Below are positions 1-7,161 of a stretch of DNA of 32,322 nucleotides, in pieces. The notes below the pieces were generated by a model that did no database searches, was not told the origin of the DNA, and worked only from the letters and a program-made list of their open reading frames with translations. Where the stretch lies: the NCBI GenBank assembly GCA_903873725.1, contig CAIQPV010000086.1, positions 1 through 32,322 of the forward strand, written 5' to 3'. The stretch comes from an uncultured Nitrosomonadales bacterium (lineage in GTDB: Bacteria; Pseudomonadota; Gammaproteobacteria; Burkholderiales; Gallionellaceae). The first letter of the stretch is position 1; each line of letters begins with the position of its first letter. The position numbers and the translations under genes were made by a program.

Positions 1-352
1 TACCAGCCACATCCCAAAGGCGATAACGATCCCGCTCCAAATTATTCTCGAAAGGTTTTTCAACTGCACCCGAACTTAAAGCGCTTATGTAATCGTCCAA
101 CCTGTAACCCTTCAATGCTTCGGCAATGCTTCCTTCGATTTCAGACATGAGTTTCAGGATGCACGGATGATTTTGATACTTTGCATTCCATGCCCGAAGT
201 TGGAGAATGTATTCACTGTAATCGACTTGAGCCGTAAGAACTTCCCACATTTCAATCAGAGCCTTTATTTTCTCTTCGGCTTCGTCTGTCATAGCGTCCC
301 TTTCACGCTTGCCCCTGAATAGATGCCGCTCCAGCGTGGCAAGAGATTCCAT
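1..352 (-). CDS. Hypothetical protein beside integrase, 3' end missing
   Basis: An open frame on the minus strand runs from an ATG at 352 to the window edge (117 codons) without a stop. A second in-frame ATG at 292 has a better Shine-Dalgarno match (AGGGA), so the start is uncertain; an in-frame stop lies just upstream of the first ATG. The visible protein is charged, largely helical in character and has no signal peptide or membrane segment. I do not recognise a family. It begins 35 bases after the integrase stop and on the same strand, so it is probably cargo of the same genomic island and could be co-transcribed with the integrase. Function unknown. Confidence 0.55.
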   Translation of the reverse strand, partial: MESLATLERHLFRGKRERDAMTDEAEEKIKALIEMWEVLTAQVDYSEYILQLRAWNAKYQNHPCILKLMSEIEGSIAEALKGYRLDDYISALSSGAVEKPFENNLERDRYRLWDVAG

Positions 353-387
353 GCGTTCGCCCCGTCGGGCTAGGTGCTGCAAACTGA

Positions 388-1635
388 TTATGCGCGCAGC
401 GGTATCACGTCCGCGCCCTTTTCTGCTTTGTCGAGATAGTCCGCCCACTGTTGCATGATGCCGCGCCGCTCTTCAAAGTATGAAGTCCGAACATAAGCCG
501 CCGCTGTTTGATTTACCAGTGCATGAGATAGCATAGCCTCTAACACTTCCCAGCGATGCCCCATATCACCCAGCACAGTGCGCGCCAAGCTCCTGAACCC
601 GTGGCCTGTCATCTTGCCTTTGTATCCGATTGTCTCAATGATTTTCAAAACCGTGTTTTCGCTGATAACCTTTCCCGAATAATTACGGTTTGGGAAAACA
701 TACACCCCTTGCCCTGTAACTGGATACAGGTCGCGCAGTATCTTCACTGCCTGACTGGATAGTGGTACGGCATGATCCTTGCGCTTGTCGCCCTTGCCCT
801 TGCGCCCTACCTGCTCAGCTGGAACAACCCAGCATCCGGCCTCTAAGTCGAAGTCCGCCCACTTGGAATAGCGCACCTCGCTTGTGCGGGTAGCTGTCAG
901 CATCAACAGGCGTAATGCAGCTATGGCGATGGGTGAAACTTTATCCATGACCTGATAGGCCGTGACAGCACGCAGGAAGACGGGTATCTCTTCCGTGGTT
1001 ATACAATTGAAGTGTTCTACTTTCGGCCTGTCAGCCAGTGCCATGCGAATTTCAGCAGGATTGTATTTAGCGCGGCCTGTAGCGATTGCATACTTGAATA
1101 CCGCGCCAATGGATTGAAGCAATCTATCCCGTGTCTCAAATGTGCCGTTTTCCTCTACCGTCCGCATGATGCCTACTAATTCCATCGGTTCAATATCAGC
1201 AATCGGGCGATTACCTATGACGGGCAAGGCGTACTTTTCAAGATTACCCATCCACTGTTTAGCGTGTCCGGCTGTCCACATTGGGGATTTAACTTTGTGG
1301 TATTCCTTGGCAAGCGTGGTAAAGCTGCCTTCGTTGGCAACTTGCAAAGCTCTGTTGATTGCCTGTTTTGCTTCCTGCTTTATTGCACTTGGGTCTGCCC
1401 CGTTCGCCAGCAGCTTACGCGCCTGTTCGCGTCGTTCGCGTGCTTCGGTTAGGGTAACGTCTGGATATACACCAAACGATAACAATTTTTCTTTACCATC
1501 AAAGCGATATTTAAGACGCCACCACTTTGCGCCTGTTGGTTGCACCAGTAGGAACATTCCGCCACCGTCCGCCATCTTGTACGCTTTGGCCTCTGGCTTG
1601 GCCTTCTTTATCGCCATTTCAGTTAGCTTGCTCAT
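388..1635 (-). CDS. P4-type tyrosine site-specific integrase
   Basis: A 415-residue integrase that would catalyse insertion and excision of a genomic island at a tRNA gene. Residues about 1-90 form the arm-type DNA-binding domain (DUF4102-like, with the typical ADGGGMFLLVQPTGAKWW stretch). Residues about 105-200 are the core-binding domain and 215-400 the catalytic domain. The visible active-site set is R250 (in ATRTSEV), H345xxR348 (HGFR), H371 (LSHA) and a tyrosine, most likely Y381 by spacing from H371, with Y386 in the usual YFEERR block as the alternative. Length and domains look complete, so the enzyme is probably active. The start is supported by a strong AGGAGG seven bases upstream. 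It is transcribed away from the tRNA-Ser gene about 180 bases away, the usual arrangement for P4-type islands. Confidence 0.95.
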   Translation of the reverse strand: MSKLTEMAIKKAKPEAKAYKMADGGGMFLLVQPTGAKWWRLKYRFDGKEKLLSFGVYPDVTLTEARERREQARKLLANGADPSAIKQEAKQAINRALQVANEGSFTTLAKEYHKVKSPMWTAGHAKQWMGNLEKYALPVIGNRPIADIEPMELVGIMRTVEENGTFETRDRLLQSIGAVFKYAIATGRAKYNPAEIRMALADRPKVEHFNCITTEEIPVFLRAVTAYQVMDKVSPIAIAALRLLMLTATRTSEVRYSKWADFDLEAGCWVVPAEQVGRKGKGDKRKDHAVPLSSQAVKILRDLYPVTGQGVYVFPNRNYSGKVISENTVLKIIETIGYKGKMTGHGFRSLARTVLGDMGHRWEVLEAMLSHALVNQTAAAYVRTSYFEERRGIMQQWADYLDKAEKGADVIPLRA

Positions 1636-1646
1636 GATTTTGCCTC

Positions 1647-1698
1647 CTGGGGGTAACAGAACCTAGATCTGGGGGTAACATTATGAAACTTACCCCCA
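1647..1698. promoter_or_regulatory. TGGGGGTAA repeats upstream of integrase (candidate arm sites)
   Basis: Three copies of TGGGGGTAA lie between the integrase start and the tRNA. Two are direct copies (1648-1658 and 1670-1680, each extended to TGGGGGTAACA and 22 bases apart) and one is inverted (1690-1698). The first copy abuts the integrase Shine-Dalgarno AGGAGG at 1643-1648. Repeats of this kind beside P4-type integrases are plausible arm-type binding sites, and binding here could also repress the integrase gene. The repeats are seen directly; the binding role is inference. Confidence 0.5.
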
Positions 1699-1742
1699 AA
1701 TAATGCAAGCTTCACTGATGCCGCTTGATACCGTTTGGACAT

Positions 1743-1778
1743 TAAAAAACCCGCTAAAGCTATATGCAGTGCGGGTTT
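1743..1778 (-). terminator. Rho-independent terminator after tRNA-Ser
   Basis: AAACCCGC (1747-1754) pairs with GCGGGTTT (1771-1778) around a 16-base loop. Read on the minus strand, the stem is followed by a run of T (complement of the A-run at 1744-1749). It lies 35 bases past the tRNA 3' end and would end the tRNA transcript before the integrase. Confidence 0.7.
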
Positions 1779-1812
1779 AAAAGATTACATGAGACTGTCT
1801 AATAACGTGTAC

Positions 1813-1835
1813 TGGCGGAAGCTGTGAGATTCGAA
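1813..1835 (-). other. Candidate attachment site (attL/attR) at tRNA 3' end
   Basis: P4-type integrases commonly recombine in the T-arm and acceptor end of a tRNA gene. The intact 3' end of this tRNA-Ser, next to the integrase, is the most likely crossover segment. No second copy was found in the window, so the other end of the island should be to the left. The exact limits are a guess. Confidence 0.4.
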
Positions 1836-1900
1836 CTCACGGAACATTTCTGTTCGGCAGTTTTCAAGACTGCTGGTTTAAACCACTCACCCAAGCTTCC
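1813..1900 (-). tRNA. tRNA-Ser (anticodon UGA)
   Basis: On the minus strand the acceptor stem GGAAGCT pairs with AGCTTCC, followed by a discriminator G and an encoded CCA (1813-1815). The anticodon stem GCAGT/ACTGC closes the loop CTTGAAA, giving anticodon TGA, which reads UCN serine codons. The 88-base length and long variable arm fit a class II serine tRNA, and the T-arm GTTCGAATC is intact. The gene is complete although an integrase sits at its 3' side, as expected when an island restores the tRNA end on integration. Confidence 0.95.
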
Positions 1901-2041
1901 CAAGGCGGTCATGATACCCGAAATCACCTGTCCCCTAAAAGGGCTCCCGGTAAAATTTAACATGATGCGATTGCAACTTTCATCCCATTTATGTAGTCTC
2001 ATGCCTGCCGATTGATTTAATCGCATTCTTTTGGAGGAAAT

Positions 2042-2731
2042 ATGCAATACGAATCTCAAGTTTTGACGCAACCCGGTTCGCTCGCTCGCGTGCAGAACCA
2101 GGTGTTGCGAAATACCTACCTAATGCTGGCGCTGACCATGATCCCGACCATCATCGGCGCTTTCATCGGTACGTCCATCAACTTCTCTTTCATGGCTCTG
2201 CACCCGATCATGGGCGCGCTGCTGATGTTTGGCGCGATGATGTCTTTGATGTTCGCCGTCACCGCCTTTCGCGACAGCGTCTGGGGCATCGCTGCATTAC
2301 TCGGATTTACCCTTGTGGCCGGCGTATTTCTGGGCCCAATCCTGCAAGTGGCGCTGCACCTGAAGAACGGCGCGCAACTGATCGGTATGGCCGCAGGCGG
2401 AACCGGGATCATTTTCTTCAGCCTCGCGACTATCGCCACTGTAACCAAGAGAGATTTCAGCTTCATGGGCAAATTTTTGTTCATTGGGCTGATTTTGCTG
2501 ATCGTCGCGTCGCTGGCCAATATCTTCTTTCAGATACCTGCCCTGTCGCTGACCATCTCCGCAATAGCCGTGATGATCTTCTCTGCCTACATCCTGTATG
2601 ATGTAAGCCAGATCGTACATGGAGGCGAGACCAATTACGTGATGGCGACGCTGGGATTGTATTTGGACATTTACAACCTGTTCGTTAATCTGTTGCAACT
2701 TCTGATGGCGTTTAGCGGGGAGCGGGATTAA
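2042..2731 (+). CDS. Bax inhibitor-1/YccA family inner-membrane protein
   Basis: A 229-residue polytopic membrane protein with about seven hydrophobic segments, the family topology. The N-terminal tail of about 25 residues is followed by dense membrane segments, and the C-terminal part has the YILYDVSQIVHGGETNYV and ATLGLYLDIYNLFVNLLQLL type sequence typical of BI-1 proteins such as E. coli YccA and YbhL. Bacterial members are linked to FtsH modulation (YccA) or ion leak across the membrane, but the role of this one is unknown. The start is supported by GGAGGA seven bases upstream. It is a single-gene unit ended by a strong hairpin at 2749-2776. Confidence 0.93.
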   Translation: MQYESQVLTQPGSLARVQNQVLRNTYLMLALTMIPTIIGAFIGTSINFSFMALHPIMGALLMFGAMMSLMFAVTAFRDSVWGIAALLGFTLVAGVFLGPILQVALHLKNGAQLIGMAAGGTGIIFFSLATIATVTKRDFSFMGKFLFIGLILLIVASLANIFFQIPALSLTISAIAVMIFSAYILYDVSQIVHGGETNYVMATLGLYLDIYNLFVNLLQLLMAFSGERD

Positions 2732-2748
2732 CCTAAATATACTGGGAC

Positions 2749-2776
2749 AAAAAGGCGACTTTCGAGTCGCCTTTTT
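2749..2776. terminator. Bidirectional terminator, UUCG tetraloop
   Basis: A perfect 12-base stem, AAAAAGGCGACT with AGTCGCCTTTTT, closes a TTCG loop. It is flanked by A and T runs, so it works in both directions: after the BI-1 gene (plus) and after rlmD (minus), which converge here. Confidence 0.93.
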
Positions 2777-2782
2777 GCCGCC

Positions 2783-4084
2783 CTATGCTTTCTCGAACAC
2801 CGCAATAGACTCCACATGCGAAGTATGCGGAAACATGTTCATTACTCCTGCCGCTTTCAGCGTGTAACCTTTCACATGCACCAGCACCTCCGCGTCGCGC
2901 GCCAAAGTGGACGGGCTGCATGAGACATAGACGATGCGGCTCGGAGCGGTTTCGGCACTAATGGATTTCATCAGCTCAATTGCACCATCGCGCGGAGGAT
3001 CGACCAGCCACTTGTTAAACAAGCCCAGCCGCGCCAACCCGGCCCCGTCCATCTCGAACAGATTCATCGCCTTGAATTGAGTATTGGCCGTTAAGCCGTT
3101 GTACCCGGCATTTTGTCCGGCACGTTTCACCAGCGCGGCGCTGCCTTCGATGCCCAGCACTTGCGCGCCGCTTCTTGCGATGGGCAAAGTAAAGTTGCCG
3201 ATGCCGCAGAAAAAATCAGCGATACGCTCGCAGGGTTGCGGTGCCAGCAGACGCATGGCGCGGCTGACCATCAGGCGATTCATTTCGTTGTTCACCTGGG
3301 TAAATTCAGTCGGTGCAAACGGCATGGTGATGCCGAATTCAGGCAAGCTATAACTCAGCCGGGGCGCATCCAGCGGGTAGAACGGCACCACCGTTTCCGG
3401 CCCTTTGGTTTGCAGCCAGAACTGCACTTGGTGCGTCTCGGTAAACTGTTTGATCGCCGCTTCATCCGACGGCGAGAGCGGTTGCAGGATGCGCAGCACC
3501 AGCACATCCACATGTTCGCCTACCGCCACTTCGATTTGCGGCAATGCGTCGCGGACGGCGAAACTTTCATTCAACTCTCCCAGTAGCGGCAGCAGCCTGG
3601 CAATTTTTGGCGGGAGGATTTCGCAATGCAGCATGTCAGCCACGTATTTGCCGTTCTTCTCGCGAAAGCCAACCAGCGTTTTGCCTTTTTTCAACACATG
3701 GCGCACCGACAGCCGTGCGCGCTGGCGATAACCCCATGTCTGTCCGAAAATGGGCGGCAGCATGGTTTCAGGCTTGACCTTGCCGATACGCTCCAGGTTG
3801 TCTTCCAGTACGCGCTGCTTGACGGCGACCTGAGCAGAAACCTCAAGATGCTGCATGGAACAGCCGCCACAAACACCGAAATTCGCACATTTCGGTTGCA
3901 CGCGCATGAAAGACTGTTTCAGGATTTTGCCGACTTGCGCTTGTTCGTAGTTATTTTTTTTGCGATACGAGGAATAGGTCACACGCTCGCCCGTCAGCGC
4001 GCCTTCGATGAATATCACCTTGCCGTCTGCGTGCGCAATGCCCCGGCCTTCATGGTCGAGAGATTCAATGATTACAGGATTCAT
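2783..4084 (-). CDS. rlmD: 23S rRNA (uracil-1939-C5)-methyltransferase RlmD
   Basis: A 433-residue SAM-dependent methyltransferase that makes 5-methyluridine at 23S rRNA position 1939, the same length as E. coli RlmD. An N-terminal TRAM-like domain (about 1-60) is followed by the [4Fe-4S] cysteines C66, C72 and C75 ([15 protein letters not shown]) and C154. The C-terminal Rossmann domain has the SAM motif [12 protein letters not shown], the LVDPPRDG motif and the nucleophile C389 in [11 protein letters not shown]. All key residues are present. It converges with the BI-1 gene and is separated from the upstream exonuclease gene by a short palindrome. TrmA and RlmC are related alternatives, but the four FeS cysteines, TRAM region and length favour RlmD. 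Confidence 0.95.
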   Translation of the reverse strand: MNPVIIESLDHEGRGIAHADGKVIFIEGALTGERVTYSSYRKKNNYEQAQVGKILKQSFMRVQPKCANFGVCGGCSMQHLEVSAQVAVKQRVLEDNLERIGKVKPETMLPPIFGQTWGYRQRARLSVRHVLKKGKTLVGFREKNGKYVADMLHCEILPPKIARLLPLLGELNESFAVRDALPQIEVAVGEHVDVLVLRILQPLSPSDEAAIKQFTETHQVQFWLQTKGPETVVPFYPLDAPRLSYSLPEFGITMPFAPTEFTQVNNEMNRLMVSRAMRLLAPQPCERIADFFCGIGNFTLPIARSGAQVLGIEGSAALVKRAGQNAGYNGLTANTQFKAMNLFEMDGAGLARLGLFNKWLVDPPRDGAIELMKSISAETAPSRIVYVSCSPSTLARDAEVLVHVKGYTLKAAGVMNMFPHTSHVESIAVFEKA

Positions 4085-4113
4085 GGCTTCTATCGAAAGT
4101 TATCGGAGCCGTC

Positions 4114-4133
4114 ATTCCCGCGAAAGCGGGAAT
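4114..4133. repeat. dRS3-like 20-bp palindrome
   Basis: ATTCCCGC-GAAA-GCGGGAAT, an exact 8-base stem with a GAAA tetraloop. It fits the consensus ATTCCC-N8-GGGAAT described for neisserial dRS3 repeats. The same arms with loop GCAG recur at 11617-11636. It lies between the exonuclease stop and the rlmD start and could act as a weak terminator or RNA-stabilising hairpin. Confidence 0.8.
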
Positions 4134-4146
4134 AACGAAGTATTAT

Positions 4147-4935
4147 TCATTGCTGTTGGGAGTCCGTCCACTGCGCCAAAAATTCACGCCAGTGCGGCTC
4201 TTCGAATTTGGCCAGCGTAGCACGGATAAGCTGGCATTCCTGGTCATAACGCGCCCTGGTAAATTGCCCGCGCATCAACTGGAAACGGGCGAATACCAGA
4301 TAGGTATTCACCACATCGGTCTCGCAGTAATTGCGGATTTCTCCCAGCTTGCCTTGCTGGTATGCCTCCCACACCTTACTGCCATCCATGCCCAGTTTGC
4401 CGGGAAAGCCGATGAGTTTTGCCAGTTCGTCCAACGGTGCGTTGGCGCGCCCGGTGTACATGGCGAGCAAGTCCATCAGGTCGAGATGACGCGTGTGGTA
4501 GCGGCTGATGTAGTTGTTCCACTTGAAATCGCGGTCGTCTTCGCCCATATCCCAATAGCGAGGGCACTGTACACCGTGGATCAGGCCGCGATAATGCAGC
4601 ACCGGCAAATCAAACCCTCCACCATTCCACGACACGAGTTGAGGGGAATATTTTTCAATGCCGTCGAAAAAACGCTGGATAATGCTGCCTTCATTTTCAT
4701 TCAACTCACCCAGCGACCACACGCGAAAACCATCCCCCTCGCGCAATACGCAGGAAATCGCCGCAACGCGGTGTAAATGATGTTGCAGGAAATCGCTGCC
4801 GGTTTTTTGGCGGCGCATCTGAAAGGCCATTTCCGCTATATTCTTGTCGCTTACAGCGCTGTCCAGCCCATACAAGGTGCGTAAACCCGCGATGTCGGGG
4901 ATAGTTTCGATGTCAAAAACAAGGGTAGGATTCAT
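4147..4935 (-). CDS. Predicted 3'-5' exonuclease, PolB-like DEDD family
   Basis: A 262-residue predicted exonuclease related to the proofreading domain of B-family DNA polymerases. The DEDD acidic residues are visible: D8 and E10 in VFDIETIPD, an aspartate in SWNGGGFDLPVLHYR, and the final aspartate in NYCETDVVNTYL. No polymerase domain is attached, so it is a free-standing nuclease, probably in DNA repair or RNA/DNA end trimming; the actual substrate is not known. I chose the ATG at 4935 because MNPTLVFDIET matches the normal family N-terminus; the open frame extends upstream to 4983 without homology-like sequence. There is no strong ribosome-binding site. It is a single gene, divergent from the DUF192 gene. 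Confidence 0.88.
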   Translation of the reverse strand: MNPTLVFDIETIPDIAGLRTLYGLDSAVSDKNIAEMAFQMRRQKTGSDFLQHHLHRVAAISCVLREGDGFRVWSLGELNENEGSIIQRFFDGIEKYSPQLVSWNGGGFDLPVLHYRGLIHGVQCPRYWDMGEDDRDFKWNNYISRYHTRHLDLMDLLAMYTGRANAPLDELAKLIGFPGKLGMDGSKVWEAYQQGKLGEIRNYCETDVVNTYLVFARFQLMRGQFTRARYDQECQLIRATLAKFEEPHWREFLAQWTDSQQQ

Positions 4936-5036
4936 GGCTAATGAAAACAGGTAAAATACGGGAGAGATTGTAGCCCATCGCATGGCCTGCCGGCGAAAAA
5001 CCGGAGAGGGCCATGCCCTGATAAAATTTGCATAAC

Positions 5037-5471
5037 ATGAAAAACATTCGTACAGTCTTTCTTCTATGCTTTGCTTTCGCTTTGTCTGATGCCGGGGCAG
5101 AAGAAACCATACTCAAGATAGGTTCGCAAACCATCCTTGCCGAAATCGCCGACACGCCCCAAAGCCGTAAACATGGGCTGATGCAGCGCAGTCATTTGTG
5201 CGACGATTGCGGCATGTTGTTTGTGTTTGAGAAAGCCGACCGGTACAGTTTCTGGATGAAGAATACCCCACTGCCGTTGAGCATTGCATTCATCTCAACC
5301 GACGGCAGCATCATCAACATCGAGGAAATGCTGCCCGACACCACCGACACCCATGATTCACTAGGCGAGGCGATGTATGTCCTGGAAATGAACAGCGGCT
5401 GGTTCGCCAAAAAAGGCATAGCACCTTCCGCCAAGGTTCAAGGCTTGAAACGCGTCCCAAAGCCACAATAA
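5037..5471 (+). CDS. Exported DUF192 family protein
   Basis: A 144-residue protein with a signal peptide (hydrophobic stretch 6-16, likely cleavage after DAGA at residue 21) and then a DUF192 domain. The hallmarks are the GLMQRSHLCDDCGMLFVF block, FWMKNTPLPLSIAFI and the C-terminal YVLEMNSGWFAKKGI. It is predicted to be periplasmic. The biochemical role of DUF192 is not established. An upstream TTG at 5028 could also start the frame, but the ATG at 5037 begins a normal MKN signal peptide. C-x2-C (residues about 59 and 62) is present. It is divergent from the exonuclease and followed by another plus-strand gene after about 130 bases. Confidence 0.85.
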   Translation: MKNIRTVFLLCFAFALSDAGAEETILKIGSQTILAEIADTPQSRKHGLMQRSHLCDDCGMLFVFEKADRYSFWMKNTPLPLSIAFISTDGSIINIEEMLPDTTDTHDSLGEAMYVLEMNSGWFAKKGIAPSAKVQGLKRVPKPQ

Positions 5472-5605
5472 ATTACCCTGCGGCACATTCGTTAATTTCA
5501 ACATCTGCTTCCGGCTGAATATCTTTGGTATCAGTTTTGGCGTAGCATCCATTACCAGGTAATTCCGCACGGCAACGCAACAACCCAAAACCGGAGAGGC
5601 ACGTC

Positions 5606-6247
5606 ATGAATGAGAAAATCCGTCACATTCTCGGCCAGATAACGGCTCTTGAAGATGAGTTGCGTGAATCGCTCCACGAGCAGGAGCATACCCTGTTTTA
5701 TCAAATCAAAGGGAAGCGCGTTGAATTCGAGCGAGCCATCAAGGATGCACATATCCAGCTCAGGATGGGGGTGTTTCGCTGGTTCCTATCAGTCCGCCCG
5801 CAAAATTATCTAACCGCTCCTTTTATCTACGGCATGATTGTTCCTTTGGTCATGCTGGATCTTGGCGTCACGATTTACCAGACGACTTGTTTCCCGATCT
5901 ACGGCATTGCCAAAGCCAGGCGATCCGACTATATCGTGTTTGACCACTTGCACCTGGCGTATCTCAACATCTTCGATAAGGCTCACTGCCTTTACTGCTC
6001 TTATGCCAATGGGTTGATCGCTTACAGCCTCGAAATTACGGCGCGTACCGAGCAGTATTTTTGCCCGATCAAACATGCGCATAAAATTCTTGGTTCCCAT
6101 TCGCGCTACGCCCGGTTTCTGGATTACGGAGAAGCGAATGATTTTCAGGCCAAGCGAGAAACTTTGCGTGCCGATCTGGCCCGGGAAAGAGTTATCTCTG
6201 CATCTCCGCAGAACAATAGCAAGGAAAAACCCCCCGTATGCAAATAA
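5606..6247 (+). CDS. Conserved membrane protein of unknown function with cysteine cluster
   Basis: A 213-residue protein I cannot assign to a named family. Residues 1-60 are charged and probably helical or coiled-coil; 71-100 hold a hydrophobic segment (about 72-92) that probably anchors it in the inner membrane. A region rich in His, Cys and aromatics follows: H114, H116, H127, C128 and C131 (CLYC), C153 and H157 (CPIKH). The final 50 residues are polar with a Lys/Pro-rich tail. The C-x2-C plus C-x3-H pattern could bind a metal or form disulfides; this is inference. The start is supported by GGAGAGG six bases upstream. It precedes phoU by about 95 bases on the same strand, but no operon is proven. 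Confidence 0.85.
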   Translation: MNEKIRHILGQITALEDELRESLHEQEHTLFYQIKGKRVEFERAIKDAHIQLRMGVFRWFLSVRPQNYLTAPFIYGMIVPLVMLDLGVTIYQTTCFPIYGIAKARRSDYIVFDHLHLAYLNIFDKAHCLYCSYANGLIAYSLEITARTEQYFCPIKHAHKILGSHSRYARFLDYGEANDFQAKRETLRADLARERVISASPQNNSKEKPPVCK

Positions 6248-6341
6248 GAAGATGCTTTGCTTCCAAATTCAATCCACTGTAATAAAACCTTCACATCTAG
6301 CGGGTAGCATTAGCGGCTAACCTCACCCAGACTAGGGAAAT

Positions 6342-7052
6342 ATGATGATTAGCAGCGAACATACTTCCAAACAATTTGACGTAGAACTCGGCGCGATCCG
6401 TGACCGCGTACTTCAGATGGGCGGATTGGTAGAAAGCCAGATCCAGCGTGCTATCGAGTCGTTGATCAATCGCGACGAGGAATTGATGGAACGAGTTATC
6501 GCCGACGACCACCGTGTCAACGCTCTGGAAGTGGAAATTGACGAGGGCTGCAACCACATCATCGCTTGCCGTCAGCCGACTGCCGGTGATTTACGCATGG
6601 TGATGACCGTAATCAAGACCATCACCGATCTCGAACGAATCGGTGACGAGGCAAAAAAGATTGCCCGCATGGCACAGTTGTTAGCGCAGAAGGAGCAACT
6701 CCATGGTATGCCCCGCTATTCGGAAATCAGGCACGTTGCAGCACTGGCCCAGGAAATGCTGCATAAGTCCCTGGACGCATTCGCCCGTCTTGACCTTACA
6801 GTTGTTACTCACATAGTTCGCCAGGACGAGCAAGTAGACGAAGAATACCGCGCCATTCTGCGCCACCTCATCACTTTCATGATGGAAGATCCCCGCACTA
6901 TTTCAACCTCATTCGAAATTCTGTTCATCGCGAAAGCGATTGAACGCATCGGCGACCACGCCAAAAACATGTCCGAATATGTGGTGTACATGGTCAAGGG
7001 TCGCGATGTGCGCCATGTCACCATGGAAGAAATCGAACACGAAGTGCTGTAA
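6342..7052 (+). CDS. phoU: Phosphate transport/signalling regulator PhoU
   Basis: A 236-residue all-helical protein made of two PhoU three-helix repeats (about 15-105 and 120-215). Each repeat carries the metal-binding E/D signature, as in DLERIGDEAKKIA and AIERIGDHAKNMSEYVVYM. PhoU normally links the Pst phosphate transporter to PhoR/PhoB signalling and represses the Pho regulon when phosphate is plentiful. No pst, phoB or phoR gene is in the window, so this copy is separate from its usual operon partners. An AGGGAA ribosome-binding site precedes tandem ATG codons (6342 and 6345); either could be used. Confidence 0.95.
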   Translation: MMISSEHTSKQFDVELGAIRDRVLQMGGLVESQIQRAIESLINRDEELMERVIADDHRVNALEVEIDEGCNHIIACRQPTAGDLRMVMTVIKTITDLERIGDEAKKIARMAQLLAQKEQLHGMPRYSEIRHVAALAQEMLHKSLDAFARLDLTVVTHIVRQDEQVDEEYRAILRHLITFMMEDPRTISTSFEILFIAKAIERIGDHAKNMSEYVVYMVKGRDVRHVTMEEIEHEVL

Positions 7053-7091
7053 GAAGCGCCGAGAAATCCATTCCTGTCTGCGGCAACGAAA

Positions 7092-7119
7092 CCCCGCGTT
7101 GCGGCGTTACCACGCGGGG
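7092..7119. terminator. Hairpin downstream of phoU
   Basis: CCCCGCGT (7092-7099) pairs with ACGCGGGG (7112-7119) around a 12-base loop, 40 bases after the phoU stop. There is no T-run, so termination is uncertain. It lies between convergent phoU and the 7162-8526 lipoprotein gene. Confidence 0.4.
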
Positions 7120-7161
7120 CATGGGAACGATATAATCGTTGAACATTCCGTTACTGCCTGC

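Noticed and set aside
1799-2071. 90-residue minus-strand open frame crossing the tRNA-Ser gene
   Set aside because: It runs through the tRNA and its upstream region, so it is an artefact of a non-coding sequence.
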